Positions 44,356 to 57,022 of a stretch of 64,000 bases of DNA are shown here, piece by piece. This stretch comes from Antennarius striatus (taxonomy: Eukaryota > Chordata > Actinopteri > Lophiiformes > Antennariidae). The stretch covers positions 8,808,501 to 8,872,500 of the forward strand of contig NC_090785.1 of NCBI RefSeq assembly GCF_040054535.1, given 5' to 3'. The first letter of the stretch is position 1, and the number at the start of each line of letters is the position of its first letter. Both the position numbers and the translations under genes were made by a program. Under the pieces are notes generated by a model. That model was not told the DNA's origin. It did no database searches and worked only from the letters and a program-made list of their open reading frames with translations.

Positions 44356-47300
44356 TCTTTTCCCCTCTTGTGAATCCAAGTTTACATTGCTTTTTCTTAC
44401 TTCCATCTCATCTGTCAGGTTCAAGGAACACCTGAACAGCCACGAGCCCAAAGAGGTCCTCTCTCCAGAAGAATACGAGGAGCTGAGGTTGTTGTGCCGA
44501 CAGAGCCAGAAGGCAGAACGTGCTGAACAGGCCCAGGAGGAGGAGCAGGAGAGGCCCCCAGGGGAGGAAGAACCCGCCACACCTGACGGCGTAGACACAG
44601 TGAGCTACTTCCAGCTGACTCACAGTCATGCTAGGTAAGATGGGTAGGTGGAGAAATTAAAGGGATCAATTTTGTTTAGGAGGAATTGAAACAGAAGATC
44701 AGGGAACAAGTGCTGATTCGCAGGGACAAAGTGTACCAGCACAACGAGGGGGAAGTTCGCAACAGATGGCACTTTGAAGATGCCGTGAGTGTTTTTGTCT
44801 TTCTACTTCACTGTGATAGTATTTTTTTTTTGTATCTCCAATGTTCTGGTGCTTTTCCTTCTCTTATTCAATCATCGTATTTTGTTTGCATTTGCATTTG
44901 CTTTGGCAAACCAAAACCAAGATTTGACAAAGAATTGTCCACTTTTATCAGTGGCTGCCATCCAAATAGCCAACTGCTCATTAAGTCTTGTATAAAGCTT
45001 GATTTTAATTAATAATAGTTTTGGTGAATAAAGTGCTGTCTGCTACTTATGTGTGCTTTGTTTCGACACTTCGATACGCGCCCCGGACTCGATAGGTGTT
45101 TTTTTCTGAACCACCGCTTCGAAGCCTGCTTCAGACATGGAAAAACCACGTGATTGATGACTCTTGAAACATTCGAGTGTTTCTAAACACTAAGCACTTC
45201 ATTCCCCCAGCTGACACACTGGCGCTTCATTCACCAGGTGAACCGGTTTAGTGGTTCAGATCAGTGGGTGGGGATATGAAACACCGGCAAGTTCCAGATG
45301 TGTTCAAATGGATGAAACAGCGTGGTGTGTTGCTGATCGTGTCAAAATCCTCTGGATTGATTAGATTAGCGTTCGAATGACATTCGGACATCACTATTGT
45401 CTTCTACTCATGTACATTTTTTGATAACAAATCTCAAACTTTTCAGGCAGATATTTCTGAAAGTATCAAATGCATCTGCCTTTGTGCTCAAGGCCAAATA
45501 TGATAATGATGCTCCAGGCTGAAATCCGAATTTGACAGCAGTATAAATTGACGACAGAATTCTGTCATTTAAATATTTTTTAACTTATTAAATAGTTTTG
45601 CATATGCTGCTTCTCTGATATCTAAATATTCTCAGTCATCCAGATCATGGTAGAACTCTGATGTAACGTCATCTTGACTTTTTGGAAAAGTGTTAAGGTG
45701 TTTGCCTCTCATCCAAGAGTTCCAGATATTTAACGTAGTGGTAGCCTCAGTCATCATTATGTCTTTACGACTTGACCACTTCTACTTGGTTAAGTATATG
45801 GAACTCCCCACCTGCTGTAAAGAACTGAAGAAGTCTCTTGGATGACAGGCTAAGCATCTTGAAGCCTTTCTTATGAGTCCAGTTGACTTTATTCAAGTGA
45901 TGTCAGTGTGTTTGGTTTCTTGGATCTGCAGATCAAACGTCCGTACTTCCACGTCAAGCCACTTGATCGTCTTCAGCTGCGAACCTGGCACTCCTACCTT
46001 GACTGGGAGATTTCTGAGCTGAACAGGGACACAAAAGAAACTATCAAAGGTGAACACATTCGAAAGTATCAACAATATTATCACATGCAGCACAGTAGCT
46101 CATCGGTGGCCAATGTTGAGTTTGCTTGTTCTCTCGGTTTTCTTTTTTTAATGCTTTTGAGAAAGGCAGTGGTTTACATCTGGCATACACACACAAATAA
46201 TGAGAATCATGACAATGTAATTGTACTGACCGATGAGGATGTTTCTTGTATTTTACTAGATCCAAACCAGGCAGCCACAGAAGAAACAGAGGTGACAGCC
46301 CAGCCTCAGGAAGGATCAGAAGGGGCTACTGTTGTCCATGACGACCATAGGGTTCGCATCCTCTTCGAGCGCTGCCTAATTGCCTGCGCTCTGTATGAGG
46401 AGTTTTGGACCAGAGTGAGCAGAACAGTGTGCTTTCCCATGTTGTGACACATTTTAATGCATATTATTGTCAAATTAGAACATCTCTTGTTTGTGTTCAG
46501 TATACGCGGTACCTGGAGTCGCAGAGTGTTGATGAGGCTCGGGCTGTTTTCAGACGAGCTTGTGAGATCCACCTGACGCACAAACCCAACATTCACTTGC
46601 ACTGGGCGACCTTTGAAGAGAGACATGGTATGTCAAATCATGCACACACACACACAAATAATGAGAATCATAAGAATACGTTGAACTTGCACGTAATAAA
46701 TGACAGAATAGAAACAAAGTGAAGATGAAGACTTATACAAATCATATGAGAATAAATAGCGCCTGGTATTTAGGCACGATTATGACAGGTGAGAGGTGGA
46801 ATATAAATTCATATTATTTCTCCGTCAGGTGACTTAAATGAGGCCAGACGAGTGCTGGATGCCCTAGACAAGACGTTACCCAGGTTGGCAGTGGTCGTCC
46901 TGCGCAGGGTGGCCTTAGAGAGACGGGCGGGTCAGCTGGACCAATCAGAGGCCTTGTTGCAGGCAGCTGTGGCCGAATCCAAAGAAAGGCCCACTTTACA
47001 TGCGTTCTACTCTATTAAGCTGGCTCGTCTGCTGCTGAAACTTGGAAGGAACCCCAGCAGAGCACGAAGAGTTTTACAGGAAGCACTGGAGATCAGTCCG
47101 GTGAGATAAGGAAAAAATATCACCACAGTACTTTGATCAGTCCCTTTTCAGCACTACCCCTTTGAAAAGCATGGCAAACTGTAGTTGACATTAGAAAATG
47201 GGCCAAGCCAGGCAATGAAGTTTTATAAAGTCAGTGCCTTCCCTTACTATATTTTCTATACTCGAAATTTTTCATACTCCTCTGCCAGTCACTTCCTTTA

Positions 47301-49357
47301 TCTTAAAAAGGAAGCTTCACTCTAAATTGTCATGCCACTGAACACATTTTAATAATTTATTTATGTCCACATAGAGGAGAACATTACCATGACAGGAATA
47401 GTGCAGGTGCAGGAACTACATTGTTAAATCATTGATCAGAGCCATAAAACAAAACATAAATCAGTTTTCAGTGGTATTAGAGAAGGCACAGTTTTATCTA
47501 TTTTACTGTCCCCCTTTTTGGGAACCCAAATTGCTGAAATTCAGTCCAATCAAACCTGAGTATGACAAGGTTGCTAAATAAGAAGACACGTGGTCTCCAG
47601 TTACTACCCTTGTCTTTGGGAGCAGTTGGTGCATCTAAAGTTTGGTCATAAAGTCTTCCTTTAGACTACAGTCAAAGATCAAGGCCACCTCTCAAACAAA
47701 CATTGATTTGAATGAATAAAACATCTGGCATATTGGCAGCAATATTATAAAACTGATTTTTGTTAGTATGTCCCTTATTACAACATGCTTCACCCACAAA
47801 CAGGTGTTTATACGGAACGTTCTATTAACACTGGGATCCTGATAAAGCAAGGATGCTGGTGAGGACATGCACTCAACAAAACAGGAAGAACTTGAAACTG
47901 TTTGTAGAAGGCTTTTGATACCTGCCTGAGGAATAATTCCCTCAACACTGCAGCATTGCTGATTCAGCCTGTCGTTTCTCTAGTCTTTGGAGCTGAGCTC
48001 CGTTTCTCAGGACTGTTTCCAACCCTTAAATCTTGAGTTAAAATGATTTCCTGGAATCATTCATTCATTAGAAGTTAGAACTAGTCTTATTTGCTATTCT
48101 ATGTGATGTTATTTTATCTACCTCTTGATGTATATCATCACATTTTGTCCTTTATGTGTTGAAGACATTTTTTGTGTGTGTCATAATCTTTGCGATGGGT
48201 ACCTTGTGAGTTACCAGAAAATAAAAACTGTTGCTCCATGCTTGAAACTTAAGTAGTAAAAAAAACATAAGTTCATAATTAAGACACACAATCTCTGTAG
48301 TTTATAATGGCTTCTCTCTTCTTGTGTCGTCCATCAGGATAATGATAAACTGCACCTGAACCTGTTGGAGCTGGAGGTGTCGGAGGATCCCTGGGCGTCG
48401 GTGGAAGCGGTCCAGGAGTGCGTGACACGAGCGCTGGCAGCTCCCCTCGCCTCACACACAAAGATCCTCCTCTCACAGAGAGGCTTGCAGTTTGCTGAGG
48501 ATTATAGCAGCTCGATCCAAAGGTCAGAATTAAACAGAAACCTGATAGCCGCCCAATATTCCAAGCCCAAGTGATCATGTGATCCCCATTGTCGATTGTT
48601 CCTTGTGTTTGCTTGTGTGTCTTCGTCAGTGTGCTATCTGTGTATGAAGAGCACCAGAAACTGCTGAAGGAGCTGGGGGGAACCAAGAGAGAAGCAGAGA
48701 ATGGGTGAGAAACAAAGGAAAAGTACTCAAAGCTGAAGTCGGATCAGTTTCACAAGAAACACAATCTTAAGATTTTACTTCTCCTTGATGGGTTATTTCA
48801 TTTTGTTGTGCAAACCTAATTTTGAATTATTTTATTTTTAGGGACGAAGATCCAGAGAAGCTGAACAAAGGTGACGACAACTCTGCTGTAGCCGCGTCTG
48901 AACAAACCCCACCTACCGTGCCACATGTCCCAATCACCACCCCCCCTCCACCTGTGGTGGGAGCCGACATGAGCACACAGGGTGGCTACGGGGCGTATAG
49001 CAGCTGGTACCAGGTTGGACTCAAGATTTTACTATAGATTACAGTATTTTACAGTATTAGAGTACAAGATTAATGTGATTAAATAAATCTGTACGGGAAC
49101 TACCTTGCCTAAAGAATGACCTAAGGGGGAAATGAAAGAAAACCAATATTTCTTGTACAAGATGTATCCAGTTTAGTCTAAAATGGTTTCATAGAAGGAT
49201 GAGGATGGATGAGCTCATCATGACAGAATGCTCTCTGAGATGTTCTGTGAACTTCACTACCTGTTTGTTGTGATTCATTTTCCAGCAGCCACAATACAGC
49301 AGCTATGGCTACCAGAACACCTGGAACTACAACCAGGGCTACTATCCTCCCAGCTAG
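41510..49357 (+). CDS. prpf39: PRPF39, pre-mRNA processing factor 39
   Basis: PRPF39 is a HAT-repeat (half-a-TPR) protein of the U1 snRNP periphery that helps 5' splice-site selection. Exons: 41510-41567, 42300-42529, 43393-43518, 43630-43748, 43909-44076, 44419-44599, 44680-44784, 45932-46049, 46260-46414, 46501-46627, 46829-47100, 48338-48522, 48630-48704, 48842-49013, 49286-49357, giving about 720 residues (human 669). All junctions keep frame. Seen: [12 protein letters not shown] start and acidic N terminus; HAT repeats from [15 protein letters not shown] through [25 protein letters not shown] and [19 protein letters not shown]; a Tyr-rich C terminus ending NQGYYPPS. At exon 6 the GTGAGC donor at 44600 is right; reading on to the next GTAAGA breaks the frame. 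Poly(A) signals lie near 49,465. Confidence 0.95.
44264..44349. repeat. (AT)43 microsatellite in prpf39 intron 5
   Basis: An uninterrupted AT dinucleotide run of about 86 bp ends 69 bp before the prpf39 exon starting at 44419, so it lies in the branch-point region of the intron. It is self-complementary and can form a cruciform. Confidence 0.95.
45050..45300. repeat. Possible interspersed repeat in prpf39 intron 7
   Basis: This block is richer in CG than its surroundings (CGACACTTCGATACGCGCC, CCGCTTCGAAGCCTGCTTC) and contains phrases I associate with a dispersed fish element. I find no terminal inverted repeats, so its class is not decided. Confidence 0.35.
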
Positions 49358-51465
49358 AGCAGGAGACAAAGATTGTGACACCAGGTCAGACCAGCTGATG
49401 CGGTTTGACCCCAGATGACTGAACTACAAACTGAACCAGTCTCATCAGCCCCCCTGCTAAAAAAAATAAATAAATGCCAGCATCCTCTCTTCCAAGTCAC
49501 CTCATCGTTCTGGATTTTAAATAAGTGGTAGGAGCTGTTTTTATATGTCAATAATTTCACTGTGGACTCTTGAGGGACCTGGTGGAAAGATGATGACAGG
49601 AGACCGTGACGTCCATTCTCAGACCATCAAGTGTTTTCTCATTTTATTCAGAAATATTTTTGCATTTCTTGCCAGATTAACCCATTTTTCTCCAGGTTTA
49701 AATCCATCCAGTTGACTGACATTTTGTACGGTCCCTAGTAGCTTCTGCACTGTTTTTGTAATGTATATAAAGGTGTTTTATAGTTTGTCACAGCGTAACT
49801 ATTTGTGTTGTAAGTCTGTTTGCTCGTTCTTCCACAATGACAGTAAAAAATGAGCTTTTACTTGTTTTACTCATTGTTACACAAAAACCTTGTTGTCTTT
49901 CAAAGACGTATTTCCTGCTGATCTGCAGTAATGTTTTCTAAAAAGTTGTGAAATATTTCAGTACATCACAGCCTTGCCTCTAGTCTCGTGTCAGTAATAA
50001 GTGATTGTAGTGACGCTCTTGTGCACATGATCAACTGAGTTTGAAAGTCAAATAGCTGGTGGGCTTTAGAGAATGTGATCTTCACCTCAATAGCGTGATT
50101 ATTAAATTAATGGTAAATTGACGTAGAACGAGACCTAAAACTTTCTTTATAGGATCATCACAACAGCCCATTTGTCATCAATGTCATATATATTGAAGGT
50201 TTAGTGTAAAGAGTGAAGAGCTCCCCCCCCCCATTAAATGGTGAAAGGACAGTCTGCTCTGATTGGTCACTCAAAGCGCTTTACAACAGAAGCCAGTCTT
50301 CACGTATACTCATGGTGGTTGCAGAGGATGCCATGCAAGGTGCTACCTGCTCTTTAGGAGTAAAAACTATAGGTTTTCCAATTCCAGGTTTTTGTCTTGC
50401 TCACATTTTTAGAAACAACCGCTGTTAGGTGGACAGCTAATACCACCTGAGTCACAGATGCCCATAGAAGCGATGACTGCAGCCTCTGAAATTCATTGAG
50501 TGAAACAAATTGGTCTTTTTCACAGCTAAGGTTTTCACAGCACAGCGGTGGTGGCTGTAGTCATTACATCTCATCCTAAACCAGCATGCACCATAACTGA
50601 ATTTTTGGAACTAAAGCAGCCGTCATTCACCTATTATAACACGTTTTTGTACTGTCATCTGTGAAAAACAATATGCAGCTCAGTTTTGATCAATTGTTTA
50701 ATGTCCTGGCGTTCCAGCTCACCAGACCAGTTGTCAGTTTGAAATTACATAAGTGTATTAAAGGATCTGGAACTAAATAGTGTTCCTATTTGTGGCTACT
50801 GAAAACATTTACATTTCTGACCGTTATGGAAAATATACAATCTTCCTTCTTTTAAGCACAAAAAAGAAATTTGTACAGACGTCATAATTTTCCAAGTCAC
50901 TTTTACTTCAAGTAGATTCTGGTGATTATGAAGACATACAGTAATTAAATTTATTTAAAAAAAACTGTCAAAGTAAAATGTCACAAAAATCAGGAAGATC
51001 GTCTGGATTAAATTTAAGGCCCTTTCAGAACCAATCGAGTGAGTTATGTGTGATATTTTGCTAGATGAAGAACAGGTTAATAATGAACAGTTTTGTGCTA
51101 TAGTAACACCATGAAGCAGTCAGTATCAATCAGAAGCCAGCCATCATCATATTGTAGTCACCTTCCAAAACACTCCACACAAACCAATCAATAATAAGTG
51201 AAATCAGTCACTTCACAACAGCATAAGGCATCATTCAGCGGTTTAATCATGTGTTTTTTTCAGTGTTACTAATCCAAAAAGTTCAAAAAAGCAGTTGGAA
51301 CACAATGTGAACACAGTCTGAAACTGCATCCATCTGCTGCAGACTTAGCAGGCATTCTGAATGATACTGAAGGGGGCAGCTCCTGGTTCAAACTTTCTGG
51401 TGTATTTTGTGTTGACGTAGTGGAAGTGGTGGTGAGGTAGGCTCACAGAGAAGATCCTGCTGATC
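49358..51465. other. prpf39-ubxn1 convergent interval
   Basis: It holds the two 3' UTRs. AATAAA near 49,465 serves prpf39. TTTATT at 50950-50955 is a possible minus-strand signal for ubxn1. A SINE-like repeat lies at about 50,245-50,465. No gene is seen. Confidence 0.55.
50245..50465 (-). repeat. SINE-like repeat between prpf39 and ubxn1
   Basis: The plus strand reads CACTCAAAGCGCTTTACAAC, then ATGCCATGCAAGGTGCTACC, ending ACCACCTGAGTCACAGATG. This series of blocks is familiar from a common fish repeat. Read on the minus strand, the end gives TGACTCAGGTGGTA, a tRNA A-box-like start. Family and exact limits are not decided. Confidence 0.5.
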
Positions 51466-54400
51466 TCACTTTTTAGCAACAACCAGCGCGGCTGAAGGCA
51501 CCAAGCCTAAAAGAGAATGGAAAGTCAAACAAAAGTTCAGACAAAGTTCCTGAACTATCACAAGTTCACAGAGAAGAGAAAACACTGAGAATATGTCCCC
51601 ACATATGAAGAGTAAAAATCAGTACATCACATGTGTTTATATGAAAGTACAGTGCTCACCCAGGTCTTTGAGGGGCTTCTCCATGTCCAGTTCGGTGTAT
51701 ACGTGGCGGGGGTAGGGTGACAGCAGCGTGAAGTCCTGACCCTCTGGCATGCTGCTGTTCATTTTCACGTAGACGCGTACTGCCGCCAGCGGCTCTCGGG
51801 CCTTGAATACCGTTGAGATGGTTGACCCATCCAGCAGACGGACCTACAAATGAAAGAAAATGCAAGTGGAAGTGATGGAAGACAGCAAAATACAGGGCGA
51901 AGGAGGAGAGATTTTCTGCCATCTTTAAATTTGACTATTTCTCACCAAAATCAGTGAACTATTAAAAACAGAATTTCTGCCTTGTGCTTGGGCTTGCCTG
52001 CCTCTGCCAGCCATTGAGTTTGCATCCCTGTTTGGCTCCATTCATATGATGTACATGTAGTGTAGACTTGTGCTTTAGTTACAAGTTATGAGTAAAAAAA
52101 TAAAGTTATAACCAAATTTGAAGAAAATCTAAAGGACTTCCTGAGATGTTTCATAAAAAAAGGGATGGGCATCATGGAAAACTTGTGCCCCCAACCATCT
52201 GTCGATGATGCAGAAGAGTAAAAAATGGACATTTAAACATGAAAAATTGACAAATAACTCTAAAATAGGAATGGTATATAGATGTGTTATAATTATATTC
52301 ATGTGCTTTTTGATACACCAACAACATAAAACGTTTATTTCATGAATGTGGTCTGTGAAGCTCGTACCTGTATCCTGGACTCATCATACTCTTTCTTAGT
52401 GGGTGGAGGGCCGTGACTGGAGGGCGAGGAGAGGCTGGGCTGAGCCGGCTGAGCCGATGCAGCTGTGCTTGATGGTTCACCACCTTTGAACTAAACAGGT
52501 TTAAAAAAAAAAAAGTCCGGAGACTAAGTCAAAAAAGGAAACAATTTGAATAGTGAAGAAGTAAAAGAAAAAATCACACAAAACAAATGAATGGGTTACC
52601 TTTTGTGCTCGCTCCTCTCTGTCTCGTGCTATCTTTTCTTTAACCCTTTGTCTAATGGGAATAAAGACAAACTACAGTGAGAGCCACAAAGAATGTACTA
52701 CTTCTTATCTTGTGCTAAATTTGGGAGTCCACCCTATATTTCATTGCTGAGTGAGGATGACATTGAACCCATCCATCACCAAAAGCTCATGACAGTAGGT
52801 GAAAGTAGGAACAAAGACTGACCAGTAAATCGAGAGCTTTATCTGTAAAGCGTCTTTGAGTGCCTAGAAAAGCGCTATATATATATAATCCATTATTATT
52901 ATGTTCACCACAACAGATCTATACAGTGACTGCAGGCGATGCATCAATCTGTCAATCTGATGTTCTGTCCTTCCCTCACTCGTGAACAAGACCCCAAAAT
53001 ACCTGAACTCCTCCACTTGGGGTAAAGACTCCCCATTCAATCATGTAGCAGTATTTAACTTTTCTTTAAAATGCAATCTACTCATGTTGTGCTGTCATCT
53101 GCTATTATGATTTGATTATGTGTATTTTGATCAATAGTTTACTTTGCCAGTTTATCCTCCATCTTCTCTCTCCTGCGGTCCTCAGCAAGTTTTTTCATAT
53201 CACTCTCCTGCAGCTTTTGGCGAATCTGCTGCAGCTCTTGGCCTTGTTTCCTCCGCTGCTTCTCCCTCTCCAACTCTTCCTCCCTCTCACGCTGTCTTCT
53301 CTCCGCCTGTTTCACCCGCATCAGCTCCTCTAGCCTGAAGAGCAGACAGCAACTCATGAATAACCTTACACAATTACTCAAAAAGTGTTACAAAATTAAA
53401 AACTAATCATCACATAGAGCGCTGATTAGACAGTGTCTGAAGTGTGTGCAGGCTTACCTTTTAACCTGCTCAAGTTTCTCCTCCTCCGTCATTGGCCTCT
53501 TCATATTCTGCTCACTATCATCGGCTGTACCTATCACCAAAAGCCAGGAAAAGTAATATGAGCAAGGATATTAAAAAAAGAAATATGTATTGACTGGTCT
53601 TGAAATGTTTTACTGTCAACCATAAATTAAAAAAGAAGTAGTCAACCATAAATCTAAAACTATCCGTAGCATAAAAAAAACATTTTGCACACAGACAAAA
53701 ATTTCCCCACTGTTGGACGATGAAGGGTTATCTCTTAAACAGAAGAACAATCTGATTACACAAGAAGGAGGAGGACAAGAAAAATCATTTTGATTAGTCA
53801 ATATAGCCAAAATACAATTTTTTAATTCAAACATTTAATCAGGCTCCATTCATTTAGAAACTGATTTGATGGGAACATCTGTTTTTGAATCGTGTTGTAA
53901 ATTAAATACATTTAAAAATGTATCCCAGGACACAGATGTCCTCACTAATGGGAAAAACCCTTTCACTGGTGAATGTTAATAAACTGACATAAATTGTTCA
54001 AGTTTCTATAAGCTATTTATTAAACAAAATGGAGAAACAAATTGAGATGCAGAACTTAATGACCCCTACAAAGCATGTATTTAATTTTGAGTTTTTGAAA
54101 TTGATACTGCTAGAGTATAGTTTTCTGGCTTGTTTTCATCACACTATCACAACTCCCTACAATGCCCTGACCTTCAGCGGTCTCTGATAGTGTCGGTTCT
54201 TCTCTGGGTGGCTGGCTGACTGCTTTTTCTCCAAGGATATCCCCTTCGGGTGGCACATACGGCTCATCCATTTCTGGGTCGTTCTCATGTTCCACTAACC
54301 TATGAGAAGGCAGAGTCGTGTCCATCAAGGGTTTCCACACCACAATGTTAAGATTCTGTGTCTGTGCGACTCACCAATCCATGGCTTCTCCTATTCCTTG

Positions 54401-54586
54401 GTTTCCCGTGCTTGCCACCGCCCTTTCACTGAAAATATATGAAGGTGAGAAAGGACAGACAGTTACAATTTCCATCTAAAATCTAGGAACTCCATTGACT
54501 GGCATAGTTCTTTGGATTGTCACTCACGCTCTGTTTCTTTCAAAGCCCATCTCCAACAGGCTTTCTAATGTCGTTTGCTCTGACAT
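51466..54586 (-). CDS. ubxn1: UBXN1 (SAKS1), UBX domain protein 1
   Basis: UBXN1 is a ubiquitin-binding adaptor of the p97/VCP segregase in cytosolic protein quality control. Exons on the minus strand: 54528-54586, 54375-54428, 54172-54299, 53458-53530, 53143-53334, 52600-52651, 52368-52490, 51660-51843, 51466-51506, giving about 301 residues (human 297). All junctions keep frame. Seen: an N-terminal UBA domain ([16 protein letters not shown], then [19 protein letters not shown]), a long Arg/Glu-rich coiled coil (about residues 80-180, [16 protein letters not shown]), a Ser/Pro linker, and a UBX domain starting [16 protein letters not shown] and ending [12 protein letters not shown]. It is shorter than human at the extreme C terminus. 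Human UBXN1 also lies near INTS5 and GANAB. Confidence 0.96.
52780..53060. repeat. Retroelement fragment in a ubxn1 intron
   Basis: Left end: GTAAAGCGTCTTTGAGTGCC and AAAAGCGCTATATATATA, then ATTATTATTA, a familiar fish LINE/SINE 3' terminus. Right part: GTGAACAAGACCCCAAAATA and CTGAACTCCTCCACTTGGGG, resembling an internal piece of a LINE. They may be two insertions. It lies between the ubxn1 exons at 53143 and 52651. Confidence 0.45.
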
Positions 54587-55639
54587 TTTGACCTGAAACA
54601 TCATATAAAAAACAGATTGCTCAGCTCTTATTTTGATGTATTGCTACACGCCTTCATTCTTACTAAATGATAAGCCAGGCTAATGGACCTAACCGCTTCC
54701 AGCACAATATTAGCAATGTAATTCAACTTTAGTATGATTTAGCTTCCAGCGTCCTTAGCCAGAAGCCTGACAGCAGGTCCTGTGGACCCCTGCTCGTATC
54801 TATTCTTGTGTTCAATGCTAAAATTAGCATTACTGTGGCTAACGATCAAATTAGCTTAAAAACTAGCTTGTAAGCCTCGCTGGCTAGCTCTGCAAAGACA
54901 AAGAACAATTCATCTCCATCATAGCAGCTACTAGTGTGTGTTTGTATATCATATTTGGTGACAAAAAGGAATGTTATTTTGTTTATAACGGCAGTTATGA
55001 GTTAATACACATATAGAAAACATTAGTTAGCCACTTACACATCAGCCCACAACACTTCCCAGTAGCACCGCTCCGTACGGAAGCTCACAGAGGTCAAACT
55101 CGTTACTCAGACAATTGCGTTTTTTTTTTCATGCGTACTTTGCACCGTTACGGATACAATAACAATATCAGATCAAAGTATAAACAAAGGAATAAAGAAT
55201 CTGTCAAATAATTCGATACAATGTTTGTTAGTAAATCTGTTGAGGATGAATAGGGTCAAAAAGGTAAGTACAGTAATGTATAGTTTACCTAACTGTTCAC
55301 TTAATTCCAAGTAAATGTGGATGTGTGCGCATGTGTTTAAATAGGGCGACAGAGAAAATGAAGACTTACATTAAAGTTAGATGTCTGCAGGGTGTTCATA
55401 TATTTCCATCATGTGGAACCCTTATTTAAAAAAAATTGGGTCATTGCTCAAAATGTTGATAGAAACAGATTGCGAAATTTTGCAAATGCTTTTTAACCCA
55501 ATATAATTTTGTTCAAATCAATCAATATAAAATATAATATCATTCTCACTGCGATGCTTGCCACAAAGTTATTATTTATTTTTTAAATTTAGTTTCTTAT
55601 TCGCCCCATTCATTCATTTTTTCCACTCTGCAGGTTATG

Positions 55640-55935
55640 GGTGTTGCTGGAGTAGGTAGACTGACTTCAGACAAGAAGCGGGGTACACCCAGGACCTTTG
55701 CCACCTTATCCCAGGGCCACATGAAAGACAAACGACCACTTGCGTATACACTGACACATACGGACAATTTAGAGTGATCAGTTCACCCAAACTTGGACAT
55801 GGGAGGAAGCTGGAGAACCTGGAGAGAACCCACCCTGATACAGAGAGAACATGCAAACTCCTCACAGAAAGGAATTGAACCTAGAACCTTCTTGCTGTGA
55901 GTCAATAGCACTACCCACTCCACCCAAGTGCCACC
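55640..55935 (-). repeat. SINE-like repeat, same family as at 10,415
   Basis: Read on the minus strand it runs GGTGGCACTTGGGTGGAGTG, GACTCACAGCAAGAAGGTTC, then GAGTTTGCATGTTCTCTC, GGTTCTCCAGCTTCCTCCCA, TCACTCTAAATTGTCC and GGGTGTACCCC. These are the ordered blocks of the family seen in scyl1 intron 1. It is decayed but nearly full-length. Confidence 0.65.
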
Positions 55936-56859
55936 CTCTTTTATTATTATTTCTTAATGTCTTCTGTTATTTGATGAAGGCTTTTCTACCCGTACACAGG
56001 ATGATATAATTACTTTTTATTTAAAGTGAGCATACTAAAAAAGTAATCACACTTTTCCTTTTACAGCACTTTGACTAGAAAAATGTCAGAGCTGAGGCGG
56101 GGATCAATTACTATGAATGATGAGGCCTTGAATTTGAAGAGGCTGTTCTCGTCTTACATGATTTTACTCCATGCTCGTGTGTACCAGGGTGTTCAAATGA
56201 TGTAATATCCTGACTTTTATGGGCTGGATTGGTCTGTTACATATTTACAGTGAGTGTAATGATTGATTTTTTTTCTCTCCCCCACGCAGTCTTAAGCAGC
56301 CCTTATTCACATGTCCAGCAGTACTTAGGGACACACTCCTGTCTCTTCCTGTTCACTTCATGTTTCCTTCTCTCCTGTTTTTCCTCCCCTGTTTACGATA
56401 TATATGTATTTGGCTTGTTTTTCTATACATTTGTTGTTTTCATGTTTTTCATTTTTCTGATGTTGCTCACATTTTGATTTCTATGTGCCTCTTTTTCCAG
56501 TATTTACTTGGTGAGTATGAACTTTTCCTATTTTAAAATGGGTAATGAAATGGAAATCAGTTATAAAAGAACAATTTCAATTATGATATGAATAGTAATT
56601 TACCTTTCATTTGTAGAGTATGTGAAGCAGCAGCTGTAGTTGTATGATATATTGCTGTAGGAGTACTCTTACATGAGTATGCGTTGTACTTTGATTCAAT
56701 TAAAAACCAAATATTCCTTCTCCAAAATTTACTAATCACAGGAACGACTCCCATTTTCTTAAAAAAAATCAATAGTTAATAGTCACAGATCATCTTTTGA
56801 GCGATTTAAATATCAAATTTAAAAAGCCATCTCTCGTCATTGCTGCATGTCTACCGGTG

Positions 56860-56940
56860 CTTTGTGTGTGTGTGTGTGTCTGTCTGTGTGTGTGTGTGTG
56901 CGTGTGTGTGTGTGTGTGAGTGAGTGTGTGTGGTCCCGCC

Positions 56941-57005
<65 letters not shown>

Positions 57006-57022
57006 TCCCGCCTATATGTGTG
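56860..57022. repeat. (TG)n array with an embedded duplicated unit
   Basis: A long TG microsatellite contains the unit TGTGTGGTCCCGCCTATATG twice, at about 56,927 and 56,997, separated by a pure TG run. This looks like a minisatellite-style duplication inside a microsatellite. Open frames across it (Cys-Val or Thr-His runs) are artefacts. Confidence 0.85.

Noticed and set aside
44176-44598. 140-codon minus-strand frame in prpf39
   Set aside because: It is the shadow of prpf39 exon 6 plus the AT microsatellite (Ile-Tyr run).
45480-45700. Box C/D snoRNA in prpf39 intron 7
   Set aside because: TGATGA- and CTGA-like words occur, but without terminal stems or proper spacing.
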